A stretch of DNA of 64,000 nucleotides from the NCBI GenBank assembly GCA_011317545.1, contig WUJK01000003.1, positions 4,092,001-4,156,000 of the forward strand. The letters are read 5' to 3'. The notes beneath the pieces were generated by a model. That model searched no databases. It was given only the letters and a program-made list of their open reading frames with translations, and was not told the DNA's origin. Positions within the stretch are counted from its first letter, which is position 1; each line of letters begins with the position of its first letter. Positions 21,879 through 33,900 of this stretch are shown here, piece by piece. This DNA is from Coniella vitis. Lineage: Eukaryota; Ascomycota; Sordariomycetes; Diaporthales; Schizoparmaceae. Position numbers and translations under genes: made by a program.

Positions 21879-24800
21879 ATGAATCACAACGACCATTTCG
21901 AGGACGCGTTCGACGGCTACTCGACTGAGGATCACGACGACCACCACCACGGTGTAGACGCGCCAGACAACGAATCCTACGATCTCCATGCCCATATCAC
22001 CACACACCCCCTCGAATACCACCACCACCACAATAGCAACAACATGGATTACGAGCCGCCGTCACCGTCGCATCCTTATACCGAAGATCACGAGTCTCAA
22101 GGCTCTCAAGACTCGGACTCGTCCCCCGAAGACCTCAACTTGGATCAAAATCCGAAGCATCTCTCTGAAATCTACTCCCAAGATGCTGTGTCCGGAGCCG
22201 ATTTCGACCAAGACCTCTCCATAATTTCTGAATATTTGCGAGCCAAAGATGGTGGCTGGGATCAGCTCGCGTCACGAACTGAGCCACTGAACCTGCTTGG
22301 ACTGCCATTGGACGTCCTTCGTCTCATTGTCAAAGAGGTTGGTCTTGCCCTTCCCCTCCTCACGCTTCTGAAGCTCGCCCGCTGTTCCAAGCACATCTTG
22401 ACTTGACTGTCGCTTATGGACTCGTCTGCTTAGGTCAAACATACCAACGACCTCACCTCTCTGGCTTTGACCAATTCGACCCTGCATGGCCTCGCCACAC
22501 CCCACATATATTCGCGATTCGACATTGTCTGGCCTGATGGCCCTGCGACCCCGACTGAGGCCAAGAGTGTTGACGCCCTTACGTATGGCTTATCGACACT
22601 TTGCTTGGGCAGTCCCTTTGCGCGCGTCACGAGACGCATTCGAGGTGGCAGAGGCATGCACTCCGGGCCACTAGCCAAGCTTTCTGGCAACGACTATGCC
22701 AAGTACACGCGAAAATTCTCTTTGGGAAACGGGCCGAAAACCTGGGTTTCCGAGTACGCCATCACTAAAGAGAGTGGCAAGATGCTGGGAACCTTGGTGG
22801 CGCTGGCCATCTCCAAAATGGTGAACTTGGAGACGTTTATATGGGACATGCCTACAGGTGTCCTGTCAGACATCTTCATGGCACTGGCCTCTCTCTCTGA
22901 CAATTCAGAAAGCGGCCAGTGCATGTTGGAGCGCGTTTGGATTCGATGGCACGATAACTCGGATCCTGATGGTACTTCTTCCTCCTCGGCATCCAGTCCG
23001 GTTCCTTTGACCATCCCCAGTGCGGTAGTACCTGCAGGCAGCACTCTCACACCTGTCGGTGTTTCATTACCATCGACGGCTGCACATCCGACACCCAAAC
23101 CTACAATAAGCTATGCCGAAAATCACGTCGAGTATCCCACCTTTAGCGTGCTTCCGCCTCTCAAAAGCCTCACCGTCCTGGACATCGATGAGTTGGCCTA
23201 TCTGGATGAAATGGCCATATTGCTGCAACGCTCCGTGGATTCTCTGCAGGAACTGAGAGTAGGCATTTCAAGCAAGGCTGTGTATCATGACTTTGTGCAG
23301 ACGTGGGATGGCCCAGAGCTTGAACAAGTGGATCACCACGCACAATGGCCTGGCGAGAGCACTATTGGCGAGAGAAGGCTTGGAGGCGTGCTTGGCGTGC
23401 TCCTTGGACATATTTATGACATCCGGCGCAAGCCCTCCAAGCCAAGAGGCGTATCCCCTTTGAGGGCACCAGAGAGCTTGAGCACCGCCCAAAGTCCTCA
23501 ACTTGGCTCTTCAGTAGGACCATCGATCCCCAAAGATGCCCCGCCAATTGGTGCAGAGAGTGAGACGAACTCATTGGTCACCGAAGCTAATACGGGTCCT
23601 ACGACATGTACCAACCCCAGACCGGTGTCAAATTCTATCGTGGACGCTACAAGCATCGCGACCCCGGAAGGTCCAGCGCGGGAGAGACTGGACGGTAAGC
23701 TCAAAGTGACAACGCTGGAGTTGGAGAGAGTGCCACTTTCGATGCAGGTCTGCAACAAAGCTTTTGACTGGACGGTACTGACCAATTTGACTATTCTGGA
23801 CTGCGCCCAACACGAGAATCTGTGGAAAATGCTGAAGAAGCAGTTTCAGCCCCAGCCACGCGTCTCTGGTTTCGGGATATCGCCAACTTCTAGCAAACCA
23901 GTACCGAACGCTCCGCTGCAATATGCTCTGAACCTGAAGCATATACACACAGATATTACGTCACCGGCACTCATCGCCTTCATTCGCGAGACATTAGCAC
24001 CCAACTCCCTGGAGTCGCTTTTTCTACAAGATCGGAGACGATCAAACAGCAGCACGGGCACTACGTCTCCCATTGTTTCGGTTGAAGCCATCTTCAAGGG
24101 AGCGATCAAGCCCCACAAGTCCAGTCTTCGCAGACTGCTCCTTGATAGTTCCTCCAAGAAATTCTTGGGCGGATCGAGTAGTGACAGCTCGAGGTGGCGT
24201 GCATGGCGCTTACCCGGTAATATCTTGCACTACATTACAAGCGGCCGGATGTCGAGCCTCAGGGAGCTGGCTGTAGCTATAGACTATAAGGACTGGGTAA
24301 GTACACTACAGCATATAGCGACTCAACGGCGCATCGACTGACCAAGGGTTCTGTACAGCACACCTTCTTGCAACGTCTGCCAAACATTCCCCAACTACGC
24401 TCACTCCACCTCCCGTACATGGCAGATCACGTCCTCAGCAAACTAGAACCCAAGGAATTGGTTCTGCAGATCACAGACATCATAACACTCCGTCCTGAAG
24501 TCCAGTTATGCTATGTCGGTATCATGGACAAATGTTTCGAGATTCTCGAGAACCGGCCGTCCGATCCCACGAGCACTCAGCAGAATGTGAACACTACATC
24601 GACCAATCATGCACATGGCGAGACTGGTACACAGCATGCGCCAATCATTGTTGAAGATGCAACAGATGAAGATGATACGACTGATGAATTTGACCACCAT
24701 GAAGACGATGATGACGAGGACGATGACGATGACGACTCGTCGCAGGACGAGGGAACCCCAGGGGATTCGGCTGAACATGAAGACACGCAGTCGGATCATT

Positions 24801-24925
24801 CGTACAATGACTCGGATGACGACTCGTTCGTAGAAGCACCACCAACAGCTCACTTGCGCCTAAGAGAAATTCTCTTTTATGACGACAAGGTGGCCATATT
24901 CAAGGCAAGGCATGGGCGACTTTGA
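21879..24925 (+). CDS. F-box-like protein with acidic C-terminus
   Basis: Three exons (21879-22337, 22434-24296, 24359-24925) encode 962 residues. After a His/Asp/Glu/Ser-rich N-terminus of about 140 residues comes an F-box-like segment. It reads LNLLGLPLDVLRLIVKEV, then continues across the intron 1 junction as KHTNDLTSLALTNSTLHGLA, and ends IYSRFDIVW. F-box proteins link substrates to SCF ubiquitin ligases through Skp1. The middle has leucine-rich segments (LPPLKSLTVLDID, LPNIPQLRSLHLPY) typical of divergent LRR-like substrate domains in fungal F-box proteins. The C-terminus contains a stretch of about 60 mostly Asp and Glu residues. The ATG at 21879 is the first in frame; the frame is open a little further only through TTG. 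No substrate can be named. Confidence 0.82.
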
Positions 24926-25696
24926 ATACGGCTCATAGTCATTTCGCGTGTTTGTGGTCATGAGATGATGACATTATGCCTCTGGTGGTATTGTAAGATC
25001 AGAGAAAGCCCCCTTGGTAAAACAAACTTGCAACAAAATGGGACAGAGGGGCAGAAAGTCTTGGGTAGAGAGCAATAGTCATACCGGAACGGATAAGATA
25101 GAAAAAGGCTGGGCAACTAGGTAAACTTTGTTTCTTTTCCTGTCCTTAGTTTCTTGATCCTCGAATCTTAATCCATGAACCTGAGATATCCATTTAGCCT
25201 GGTCATTATCATTTTCAAAATACGTTTCTTTTCCTCAGGACACCTATAATCTTGAATTTGCTATCTGAAGAGTGTGCTTGACAGACCGCAATCCAAAGAC
25301 GTAGTCTCTTATACCGCAGCATTACTTATTGTACATACTCAGTAAGGGGGGGAAAGGAAAGGTAAACAAGGGAGAAGAAAAAAGAAGAGGAAAAAACCGT
25401 CTCTAACCACAGCTTGCTGTTTATACTCTTAGTGTCTATGATGGCTAATATTTTAGTATGTACCGCTATCACAATGGTCAATTACAAGATAGAAAATGCA
25501 CCACTAAAAGAGGATGAGAAGAGTACACTGAGTTTGCATCCCGTGATCCTTTGGGTTGATCTTTGCGAGGTCACTTCTTCCAGTAGTCTCATAAGTTTTA
25601 TTGTGTTGACTTGCTTTCTTTTCCTCTGACTGTTCACTTGATATTTATAGCAGATTGTTATGCTACACATCGATAGGTCGTCGTCGGCGATTTCGA
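24926..25696. other. Convergent spacer
   Basis: 3' flanks of the F-box gene (+) and the hypothetical gene (-). AT-rich; nothing else was recognised. Confidence 0.5.
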
Positions 25697-26680
25697 TCAT
25701 GCTATAGCAGCAGCGGTGTTATCCCTCATCCGGTCAACTTCCTTCTTCAGCATACAAAGACAACTCGCAATCACAAACGCCTCCAGTGTCTCCTTGATTC
25801 CTTTTTCCTCGCCCCCAATACCTTGTGCTCCACCGTAAATCATCAGCCGCCCTCCATTCCCCGCCATGCTCTTTGTCGTCCCAGGCGTCCGAAACTCTGC
25901 ATTGCGCACGAACCGCGCCACGCAAACACGATTCTCTCTGATCTCCTCTTTGCTCTTGCGCTTCCCAGGAAGTAAGCTTTTCACGCCGCCGCCGCCACCA
26001 GTCACCCCACCGTCGACGGGATCCAGCTTTTCCAGCACCAAGAGCGAGTCTGCGTCGTATACTTGTTTGCGCTCGACACGGCTCGCATACCGCCACTGTA
26101 GCGTCCGCCCAAACGGCGTGTTGTCCATGCGCTGGTCGCGCGAGAGGAGGGACCGGCTGCGGACCTCGACGATGCGCTCACACGAGAGCACGACGTGGTC
26201 CTCGGGAGCGAGGGCTTGCTCGATTGTCGCGACGGAGCCAGGCAGGCAGGGTGGGCCAAAGAGGCGGATCTTGGGGTGGCGGCCGGGGCCCCAGCGGTAG
26301 ATTGTTGCGTTGACTGGCTGGCTGGGTGCGTGGGCGACGACGCCACGGCCGGCCACCAGGACGCAGGAGTTGGAACTTGGCGTGGGGCGGAGGGAAAGGT
26401 ATTCTGGTTCGGTGCCGAGAGTGGGCGTGGTGTCTGGCTTTTCTCCATGTTGTTGTTGTTGTTGCTGTTGTTGTACGCGGAAGACGAGAATGGGTTCGGC
26501 CGAGTCTTGTTTGCAGATGGAGGAGGACGAGGTGACGCCTCGTGCGTGGATCTGGAATTGGACCGTCGGCGTGGAGTAGTCTGGTGATTCTGTGTACGGA
26601 GGGAGGGAAGATGTGGAGGAAGATGAGGAATGATAGATGCCGGTGTGAATTTCGGGCGTGTGGGTTGATGGCGACTCCAT
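25697..26680 (-). CDS. Conserved-looking hypothetical protein with polyQ
   Basis: Single exon, 327 residues, start context GCCATCATGG. I do not recognise the family with confidence. The N-terminus is Ser/Thr/Pro-rich and is followed by a run of eight Gln (about residues 70-77). The remainder looks folded: an alternating hydrophobic pattern, LQWRYASRVERK, then LLVLEKLD, a Gly-rich loop, VCVARFVRNAEFRTPGTTK, GNGGRLMIYGG, and a C-terminal helix ETLEAFVIASCLCMLKKEV. The order of strand, WRY-type motif, strand and final helix is reminiscent of tubby-C-terminal-like or LURP-type folds seen in uncharacterised fungal proteins. That is only a resemblance. No signal peptide is visible. Sustained coding character across about 1 kb supports a real gene. 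Confidence 0.75.
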   Translation of the reverse strand: MESPSTHTPEIHTGIYHSSSSSTSSLPPYTESPDYSTPTVQFQIHARGVTSSSSICKQDSAEPILVFRVQQQQQQQQHGEKPDTTPTLGTEPEYLSLRPTPSSNSCVLVAGRGVVAHAPSQPVNATIYRWGPGRHPKIRLFGPPCLPGSVATIEQALAPEDHVVLSCERIVEVRSRSLLSRDQRMDNTPFGRTLQWRYASRVERKQVYDADSLLVLEKLDPVDGGVTGGGGGVKSLLPGKRKSKEEIRENRVCVARFVRNAEFRTPGTTKSMAGNGGRLMIYGGAQGIGGEEKGIKETLEAFVIASCLCMLKKEVDRMRDNTAAAIA

Positions 26681-28189
26681 GATGGCTGCAGGGTATTCTA
26701 GATGATGCTGTCTCTCACAATCACTTCTTTTGCGAAAGAAAAGGGAAAAGAAAAAGAAACAGAGAGAAATGGAGTTGAGTTTTAAACGGCTATGCTGAAA
26801 AATACGTTTGCGTCCGAGGTTGACGGCGCCCACGAGTTGAGGTGAGTTGTGGAATATGATCTTAGCTTTGGTATTTATACCAGTTTCCTCATATTAAGCC
26901 CTTATTTTGTGGTGGCTATGTTCATATGTACACTCGTCTTGTCGTTTTTGAAATGCATAAAGCCAAAGGCTGACGCAGGTGGCTTGGGAATGGTGATGGA
27001 ATTCCATTGTTCTCAGTGAGGGTACATGTGGTTGGCCACAGGGACTCATGTACTGATCAACACTCAACCTGTAGACAGGAAGAAGAAGAAAAACAACAAC
27101 TCCCATATTCTCTGAGTGGGTAAGCTGATCAGCAGTTTGATTGCAAGTCAGCACTTGCAGTCCTGAACCTGTACACTGGTACTTTATATAACCATTTCAG
27201 GCTAGCGGGCACAGTTACCTAAGTAGTGACTAGGTAAACTCGGCACGCCAGAAACGAGAACCCCGAATATGCTGATGGCTGTCTGTGCAACGCCCAAGCC
27301 ACCGTGCAAGCCCCCATACGTTTGGCAGCTGTTGAAGAGAGCCACAGCTAATTGCAAGAGGGAGAGTCGTAGAGATGGGGCCCAGGCCAGTCAGTACTGG
27401 GACTGATAAGTACCATGTATTTGCCTATGAGATACGGTGGGTAAAGCCTATCTTATATACGGAGTTGAAAGCTTCCAAGTACAGTATGAATAGGTAGTCA
27501 TTGGTCCTAATCCAAAAAATCATCTGGACGTTAACTTGTATTTGTGTTTTTGTATCCGACTGCAATAGGACAGTTTGAATGCTGACTCAGTGACTTCCCC
27601 CTCAAGAGTCATGACGCCTTGACCCTGCAGCAACACATTCCAACCAGGCCTAATGAAGCAGGGGCTCTCGAGTAGGTACTGGGTAGCTCTCAGTAGCCCT
27701 CCGTCCCGTGCCGTAGCGGGAGCGCAACGATACTATCTGACCATGTCGCTAAAGAAGTACTTAGCGCGTGGTCGGACCCTGGTCTTGGCAGCTTTTGGCA
27801 GCTTTGGGGCTTGATTCGCGACGCCTGGACGTGTTTCAGAGGGGGAAACAAAACACCCCCACGGTTGTGGTGCTGCTGCTGTTCTGGTCAGGACTTGGGG
27901 GGGGGGGAGGCAGAGCAAGTCTCTCCTACTAATATATATAAGTATATATATAAGAGCTTTTCTACTTTTGAAAAATGTTGGACAAGCAGGCATCTGTCTG
28001 CTCTCACCCACCATTCTCATAATACTTAATCACCATACGATCACGATCCACACGCCAGCCGAGGTTCAACTTGAAGGGGGGGAAAAAAGCCGATAATCGC
28101 TGTCGCAGGCTTCACTTGTCGCTCGCTTCGCCCACGGAAACGGACACGGCCATCCAGAAGCTGGAAGTCAAGAGAGGGCACCTGCAACA
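26681..28189. other. Divergent intergenic region
   Basis: 1.5 kb between the hypothetical gene (-) and the acyltransferase gene (+). It includes a G11 run (27897-27907) and a TATATA-rich stretch near 27930-27955. No gene was recognised. Confidence 0.5.
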
Positions 28190-29327
28190 ATGTCACCACT
28201 CACAACAATGTCAACTCACCTCCGGGGCCTCCTCCTCACCACGCCTTGGCTGCTCGCTCTCCTCGTCCAAGATGCCCTCCTCTCCCTCGTCTACCTCCTC
28301 GTGCGCCCGCTGGCGCCTTCATCCGCCTACCGCCTCTCGAGCCGAGTTGCCTACTCGTGCTGGGCCTGGATCCAGCTCATCTTTACGCGCTTCAACGGCG
28401 CCCGCATCGTCGTTTCGGGCGACCCTGCCGCTCTCCAACTCATGGCAACGGCCCAGGAATCCGCCGTCGTGGTGGCCAACCACGTCGCCTGGAGCGACTT
28501 TTACCTGATCCAGCAGGTGGCGATGCGCTGCGGCATGCTGGGGTATTGTCGCTATTTTGCCAAAGCGCAGCTGAAAAAGGTGCCCTTGTTGGGATGGGGC
28601 TTGATGGCCATGGGGATGCCGCTTGTGACGAGGAACTGTATGTTGGCCTCCCTGGCCGCGCTTTTTGCCTCGAGGCCACAGACCTCTCTTCATCTCCCCT
28701 TTCCCCCCCCCCTGTCTGACCACGTCCCTGACTGACACAATGCACGCACCAGGGCAACATGACCGTCGGGAACTCGAGCGCGTCTTCCACGGCATCACCC
28801 ACCGCCGCTTCCCCACCTGGCTCATTGCCTTCAGCGAAGCAACACGCTTCTCACGCTCCAAACTGCGCGAATCCCAGGACTGGTGCGCCGCCAACAACCG
28901 CCCCCATCCAGGCCCCCACCTGCTCTACCCGCGCACCAAGGGCTTCGTCGCCACCGTCTCGCATGTCCGACAGGCTGCCCATGTAACCGCCGTGTACGAC
29001 CTGACGATTGCCTATCAGAAGAAGAACCAGCCGCAACGTGCCACAGGCAGCAAGGCTGCCAAGGGTGGAAGTGGCTGGATGCGTGCCCCGGCGTTCTGGG
29101 AAACGCTGAGTGTGCCCCGGCTGAGCGAACGGGACGACGGCTATCGCTTTGAGGTGCATGTCCGTCGTTATCCGATGGAGGAGTTGCCGCAGGACGAGGA
29201 AGGCCTGGTCAAGTGGCTTGAAAAGAGATGGGTCGAGAAAGGCGAGTGGTTGGAGAGCAAGAGGATCGAGTGGGAGAGGGAGGAAGAGGAAGAGGCTGCT
29301 GCCAAGTTGGCCAAGAAGAAGGCTTGA
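28190..29327 (+). CDS. PlsC-type glycerophospholipid acyltransferase
   Basis: Two exons (28190-28637 and 28753-29327) encode 340 residues. A hydrophobic membrane segment spans about residues 12-40. The catalytic H-x4-D motif is NHVAWSD (H98, D103). A motif II-like stretch is GYCRYFAKAQLKKVPLLGW, and FSEATRF takes the place of the usual EGTR substrate-binding motif. The intron has a CTGAC branch site and lies just before WQHDRRELERV. The family acylates lysophosphatidic acid or related lysophospholipids at ER or mitochondrial membranes. The LKKVPLLGWG and RRFPTWLIAFSEATR blocks resemble the Cst26/LCLAT1 branch. The C-terminus is Glu/Lys-rich and coiled-coil-like. An internal ATG at 28208 is a possible alternative start. 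Exact substrate unknown. Confidence 0.88.
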
Positions 29328-30563
29328 GCAGTCTTGACATTTCATATAGGATGGGTGAGAGCATCCAGCCAGGATTGTCGTGAGGACTGATAGCCAGAGG
29401 CCAGTGTAGTCTGATGTAGCATCCTCTCAAGGCGTTCCTTCGCCAGCCACAAGATATCTTGACTGGTTTTGCTAGAAAGTCCACGATTCATTTAGCACTC
29501 AAGAAAGAAAAGACCCTTCCTTACTGGACCTGAAACTGCGAGTCCAGTATTCACTCACCACCATTCCATCCTCTCATACAATTCTGAAGCCGAGAACGCT
29601 GCAATTGCTTGAATCTTTCCGTCTTTAAGCCCTCCCCACCTCCAGATAAGACCACATGTCAACATGCAACCAACGTACATCCACTGCTGCGTGAACCCAA
29701 CCAAGAGCAAACAAGCAATGCCTCATTAAACCTCCCATGGGCAACCAACACTTCAGGCCCATCTCCATACCGGAGGCTCATACCCGAAATTAACGCCGTC
29801 GCCTTGTACACGGTGTATTCCCGCCTTTTGGTCCTCTCGGGTCTGGAGAACAAGCACACCGCAGCCGGTTCCGCACCTTCAAGTCAAGACCATATCTAGA
29901 CACCATCCCGCGGCGAGAAGGAGATGTATCCTGAAGGAGACACACAAAACCCAGCATCCATCTGTCTGGTACACCTCTCAAGCACCAGTCACCACGCGAG
30001 CTTTCCACCAAGTTGTCCTGTTTTTTTTCTCACGCAGCACCCACAACATCCACGCACGCACGCACACACATAACCAACAGCCACCATCGAACTTTCCACC
30101 AGCGTTCATTTTCACCAAGCCAAGCCACACCCAGTTTATTACCCCCCCCCCCTCTCCTTCTCTTATGCTGACCCTTCTGTTTGTTTGAACCCTCTTAATA
30201 GCCTTGCTTCGGCCCCTCCTTCTGTCCCTCTCCCTCAACCTCTCTACCACCCCCAAACTCCAAAGAGACCACACAGAGGAGGGTTGCACAGCAGTCCGGT
30301 TTCCGAGAATTGGTTTTCCTGAATGCCACTGCCCTCTTTTGGCTCGTGGGCGGGGCCCATGCTAACCCCAAATCACTCTCTCAATAGAGAGAGGGGGGGA
30401 GTGGGAAGGGGGGGGGGGCAGAGAAGAATCAAAAGAGAAATCGCACCTTGACATTTAAGCTGGAGTGGAATGGGTCGCTTCGATGAGACCTGCGGTTCCT
30501 CTGGTGTGATGGCGTTTCTTTTTTGGTTTTTTTTTTCTGATTTCCTTTGGCAGCGAAGTCGCC

Positions 30564-30577
30564 GGGGGGGGGGGGGG
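30564..30577. repeat. G14 homopolymer
   Basis: A run of 14 G in the gene-poor region. Confidence 0.9.
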
Positions 30578-30921
30578 CAAAATAGCGTTCACATCGACGC
30601 TGAAGGGGGGAGAATGGAAGGGGAAGAGAGGAGGGTAATGGGAGTATTGTCGAAATACACAATGTGGAATCGAAGGTGAGGAGGAACGGAGGTGTGGGTG
30701 CTCTGACTGCTGCCCTTTTTTTTTACACTACCCAGAATATCCCACAGAGAATTCTAGTCATTGACTAGTAGTGAATGTCCGTGTTATGTTGTTTGTAGTT
30801 TGCAAACGCAAACCTCGACGCATAACGAAAAACGACCCAACACCAAGGCTTTGCCTCCTCAGTCAACGTCGGCTGCAACCAAACAGACCCTACATCTAAG
30901 CAACTTGACATTGGAAGGCTA

Positions 30922-30964
30922 AAGGTAATGACTGACTGACTGACTGGCTGGCTGGCTGGCTGGC
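30922..30964. repeat. ACTG/GGCT tetranucleotide repeat
   Basis: Tandem ACTG units change into GGCT units, together about ten copies, in non-coding DNA. Confidence 0.85.
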
Positions 30965-33900
30965 TACAAGTCTCGGGGAAAAAAAAAGAAATTACTCACC
31001 GGTCCCCTTCTCAACAGTGGCGCAAATGCAGCCCATCCTACATGAACCAACACCTACAGCTTCTGAAGAATACACACACACCTAACGAAGGTTACCAGCA
31101 CGAAGCACGGTTGGTTGCTCGGCAATCCATACTTCTCTTGCACAGAAATCTGTCTGTGTATAGGCTCAGCACATGTGCGCTCGCCAGATGCTGTCTGATT
31201 CCAGAACAATACGATACTGGGCAGGCAGTCTGTCAGGCGTAAAGTGACAAGAATTGGTTTGTGCACCGTTGCAGTTGTAGCAATTTGGGGGGGGGGGGCT
31301 TCCAGGCATAAGCGACATTTTTGCAAACACAAAACCCAAGTCTACATTTTTCATTACTCTGACCAAGGGCTTGTCCCTATCGTAGACACCCTTGTAGCTG
31401 AAGTTATGCCAGAGATTTGAAGAAGCAAAAGCACCGCAAAGCAGTTGGTGCCACTGGACAATCTGCCTATGTAAATTTGGCTTCCGCTTGCCCGAAACGT
31501 CATGATGAGGTATAGGGCACACCTGGTAAGCGAGCTCTGCCCAGTCATTTATATACTATACTGTGTCTCTGAGACGAGAATGCGCAATCAGTTGCCCTTG
31601 AGGAAGGTGGTCCTGGTGGTCCCTTGGCTTCCAGCAATTGCAAACGACGTCCGAGGCCTAGGGCTGCTCCCAATTGTAATAATTACCCGACCAGTGTTCG
31701 CACATGTTGTTCGCACCTGTTGTTCGATAGGGAACAGATCCGAAAACAATCTACTTCCATTTCAATTCCCACGGAGAGCAAGCTTGGCCCAAGCAAGCCA
31801 TGCAGAGGACAAGGCAAGAAGGCTCTGTCATGTATTGAAGGCCGTTATAAGATTCACCTCGTGTTCCCCTCCCCTCCCTCCCCTCCCTCCCCTTTTTTCC
31901 CGAGAAGCGTGTGGACATCTCTCATCAATAGACGCTGCCTTTGACTCAGTCAAGTCCGAGAGAGGAGACTGTTGATCCGAACTGCTACTTCAAACCACTC
32001 GTGGTCTAGATGAAAGTAAGCCATCAAGCCACGAACCAGCCAAGAGACTCGCGCAGTCCCATAGCTATCAATGGATGAGGCTTTCTTTTCCACACTTCTT
32101 TGCACAGCGGCCGTGGCTTATTAGTGGCACCCCTAGCTATATGACGACGTCATTTTGCGTCCATTTGCAGAGAAGAGAGGCTCAAGCAACCAAGAATAAA
32201 CTTCCCCGCGGGGTCAGGAGGATGCTCCTGGTGGTGTGCAGAGAGAGTCCCGGGGCTGGATATGCTATGGCTCACGAAACGGACACGCAAGCCAGAGCCA
32301 TCAACGGGGGCAAGCCGGCAGCACAATACGTCCATCCGCGGAACACGTGGCAAGCTTGGCTCAAGTGTCTGTAGTAAGGTCTATGAAGGAGCGAACAAAA
32401 CGCTTCAAGTGGTGTCGGTCGTGAAGCTCGTGCCGTAGAAAAGCGAGAAACGGCGTGCTGTGGGCATGGACAAGAGCTTATTAGTCTCTTTGTCTTGCTG
32501 CGCGCAACCATGCTTGATGCGGGACGCCGAACCTTGCGCTCGTTTCGTAGTGTTGTTGCTAGCTATCTCGATGACCGTTGCATACTTAGTGCCAGGCGCC
32601 TGCGCGTGAGGGGCGCTTTCAAAACCGGACAACAACGCATGGCATGACATGACTTCGTGTTGCTGGTATATATCCAAGGGTGAAACATAACCCTCACCGG
32701 CTCGCTCGTCACCAGGAAAATGACACCAATGACCCCCGAGTGGTTTTACAATGGGGTGATCAGCAACTGGTTGTTCCTGATCATGGCCATTTTGGCTTTT
32801 CGCTTGCCATTTCGAGCGGGCCTGAAAAGAGGTGCCAAGATGATGCTAGCCCGCTGCTGCTGGTGCATGCCACCACTGATGCCAGTGGGCGTGGCCAAAA
32901 GGCGAGCCAACTATGTAAACTTCCACACCACAACACCTCGCTGAACCAATCACAAGCCGGTCAGTGAGGGGAACCAAAAAGGGCACCATGTCGTGTGTAG
33001 ATCCAAAGTAGACCCAGGTGACCGGGACGCACGGACAGCAGCACCTCGATCGGCAATTGTGAGAAAGGGTCGGGCCTTGGCCTTGAGAATGGTTGTCCTG
33101 CCCTCACTGCCGGCCAAATGTGCCATCACGGACAGCAACGCGAACCCAGGCGTCTCATTTCTTGCTGCCCCATCAGACAGCGTCTGTCTTTTTGCGCCAG
33201 ATTGGATATAGGGGGACGAGTATGCGTGTCTAAGTCCACTCTGTCATAGGACAACACCCTTCAATAAAACATGAGTCGAGATCATCGCGCACTAGCACTT
33301 GTTGATATCAAAAGTCCAGAAGGTGAGCATGCATATTGGTTCTCCCACACCGTTCTGAGTCGTCCGAGCTCCATGCCCAGGTGGTTCCTTGAGATGGATG
33401 GCGTGGCGGACGATCACGAAGATGCTGTGACTCTGCCCTGCCTATCCTGGACAAAGAATACGACATCATTGGTTTCTCAGTCGTAAGATACTGGCTATTA
33501 CTCTTTCTGGTGCGAGCGAGGGACGGGCGGGCATTTGGGACGAGAAAGAACGTACCAAGAGTAAATGATCCGCCTACACCCTCAGAAGACGCTTTCTTTT
33601 CCCTCGCGCAATCCGCCCTCTGGGGACAGGCGGTTCATCCCACTCTACCTGGCGATGTTCCGAAATGACCATACTGCGGATCAATTTGGAGCGTTGCTTT
33701 TGTTGTGCACCGGGTGACGATCAAGAAGACATCTCACAAGACATTGCTTGGATCCCAAATTTAGATTGACCAGGTTCTGCAGCAGTAATAGACCCGCGAG
33801 ATGAGACGGTACAAGAACCGCCACGACGAGTTCGTGACCACATCGCTATCGTGGAACCAAAGGTCTGTCAAAACCTGCCACAGCGCGCACAAAAACGCAT

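Noticed and set aside
28246..28719. 157-codon + frame overlapping the acyltransferase
   Set aside because: Out-of-frame shadow of exon 1, which carries the H-x4-D motif in the chosen frame.
30922..30964. Tandem repeat considered as a CRISPR-like array
   Set aside because: The unit is four bases with no spacers; it is an ordinary microsatellite in a eukaryotic genome.
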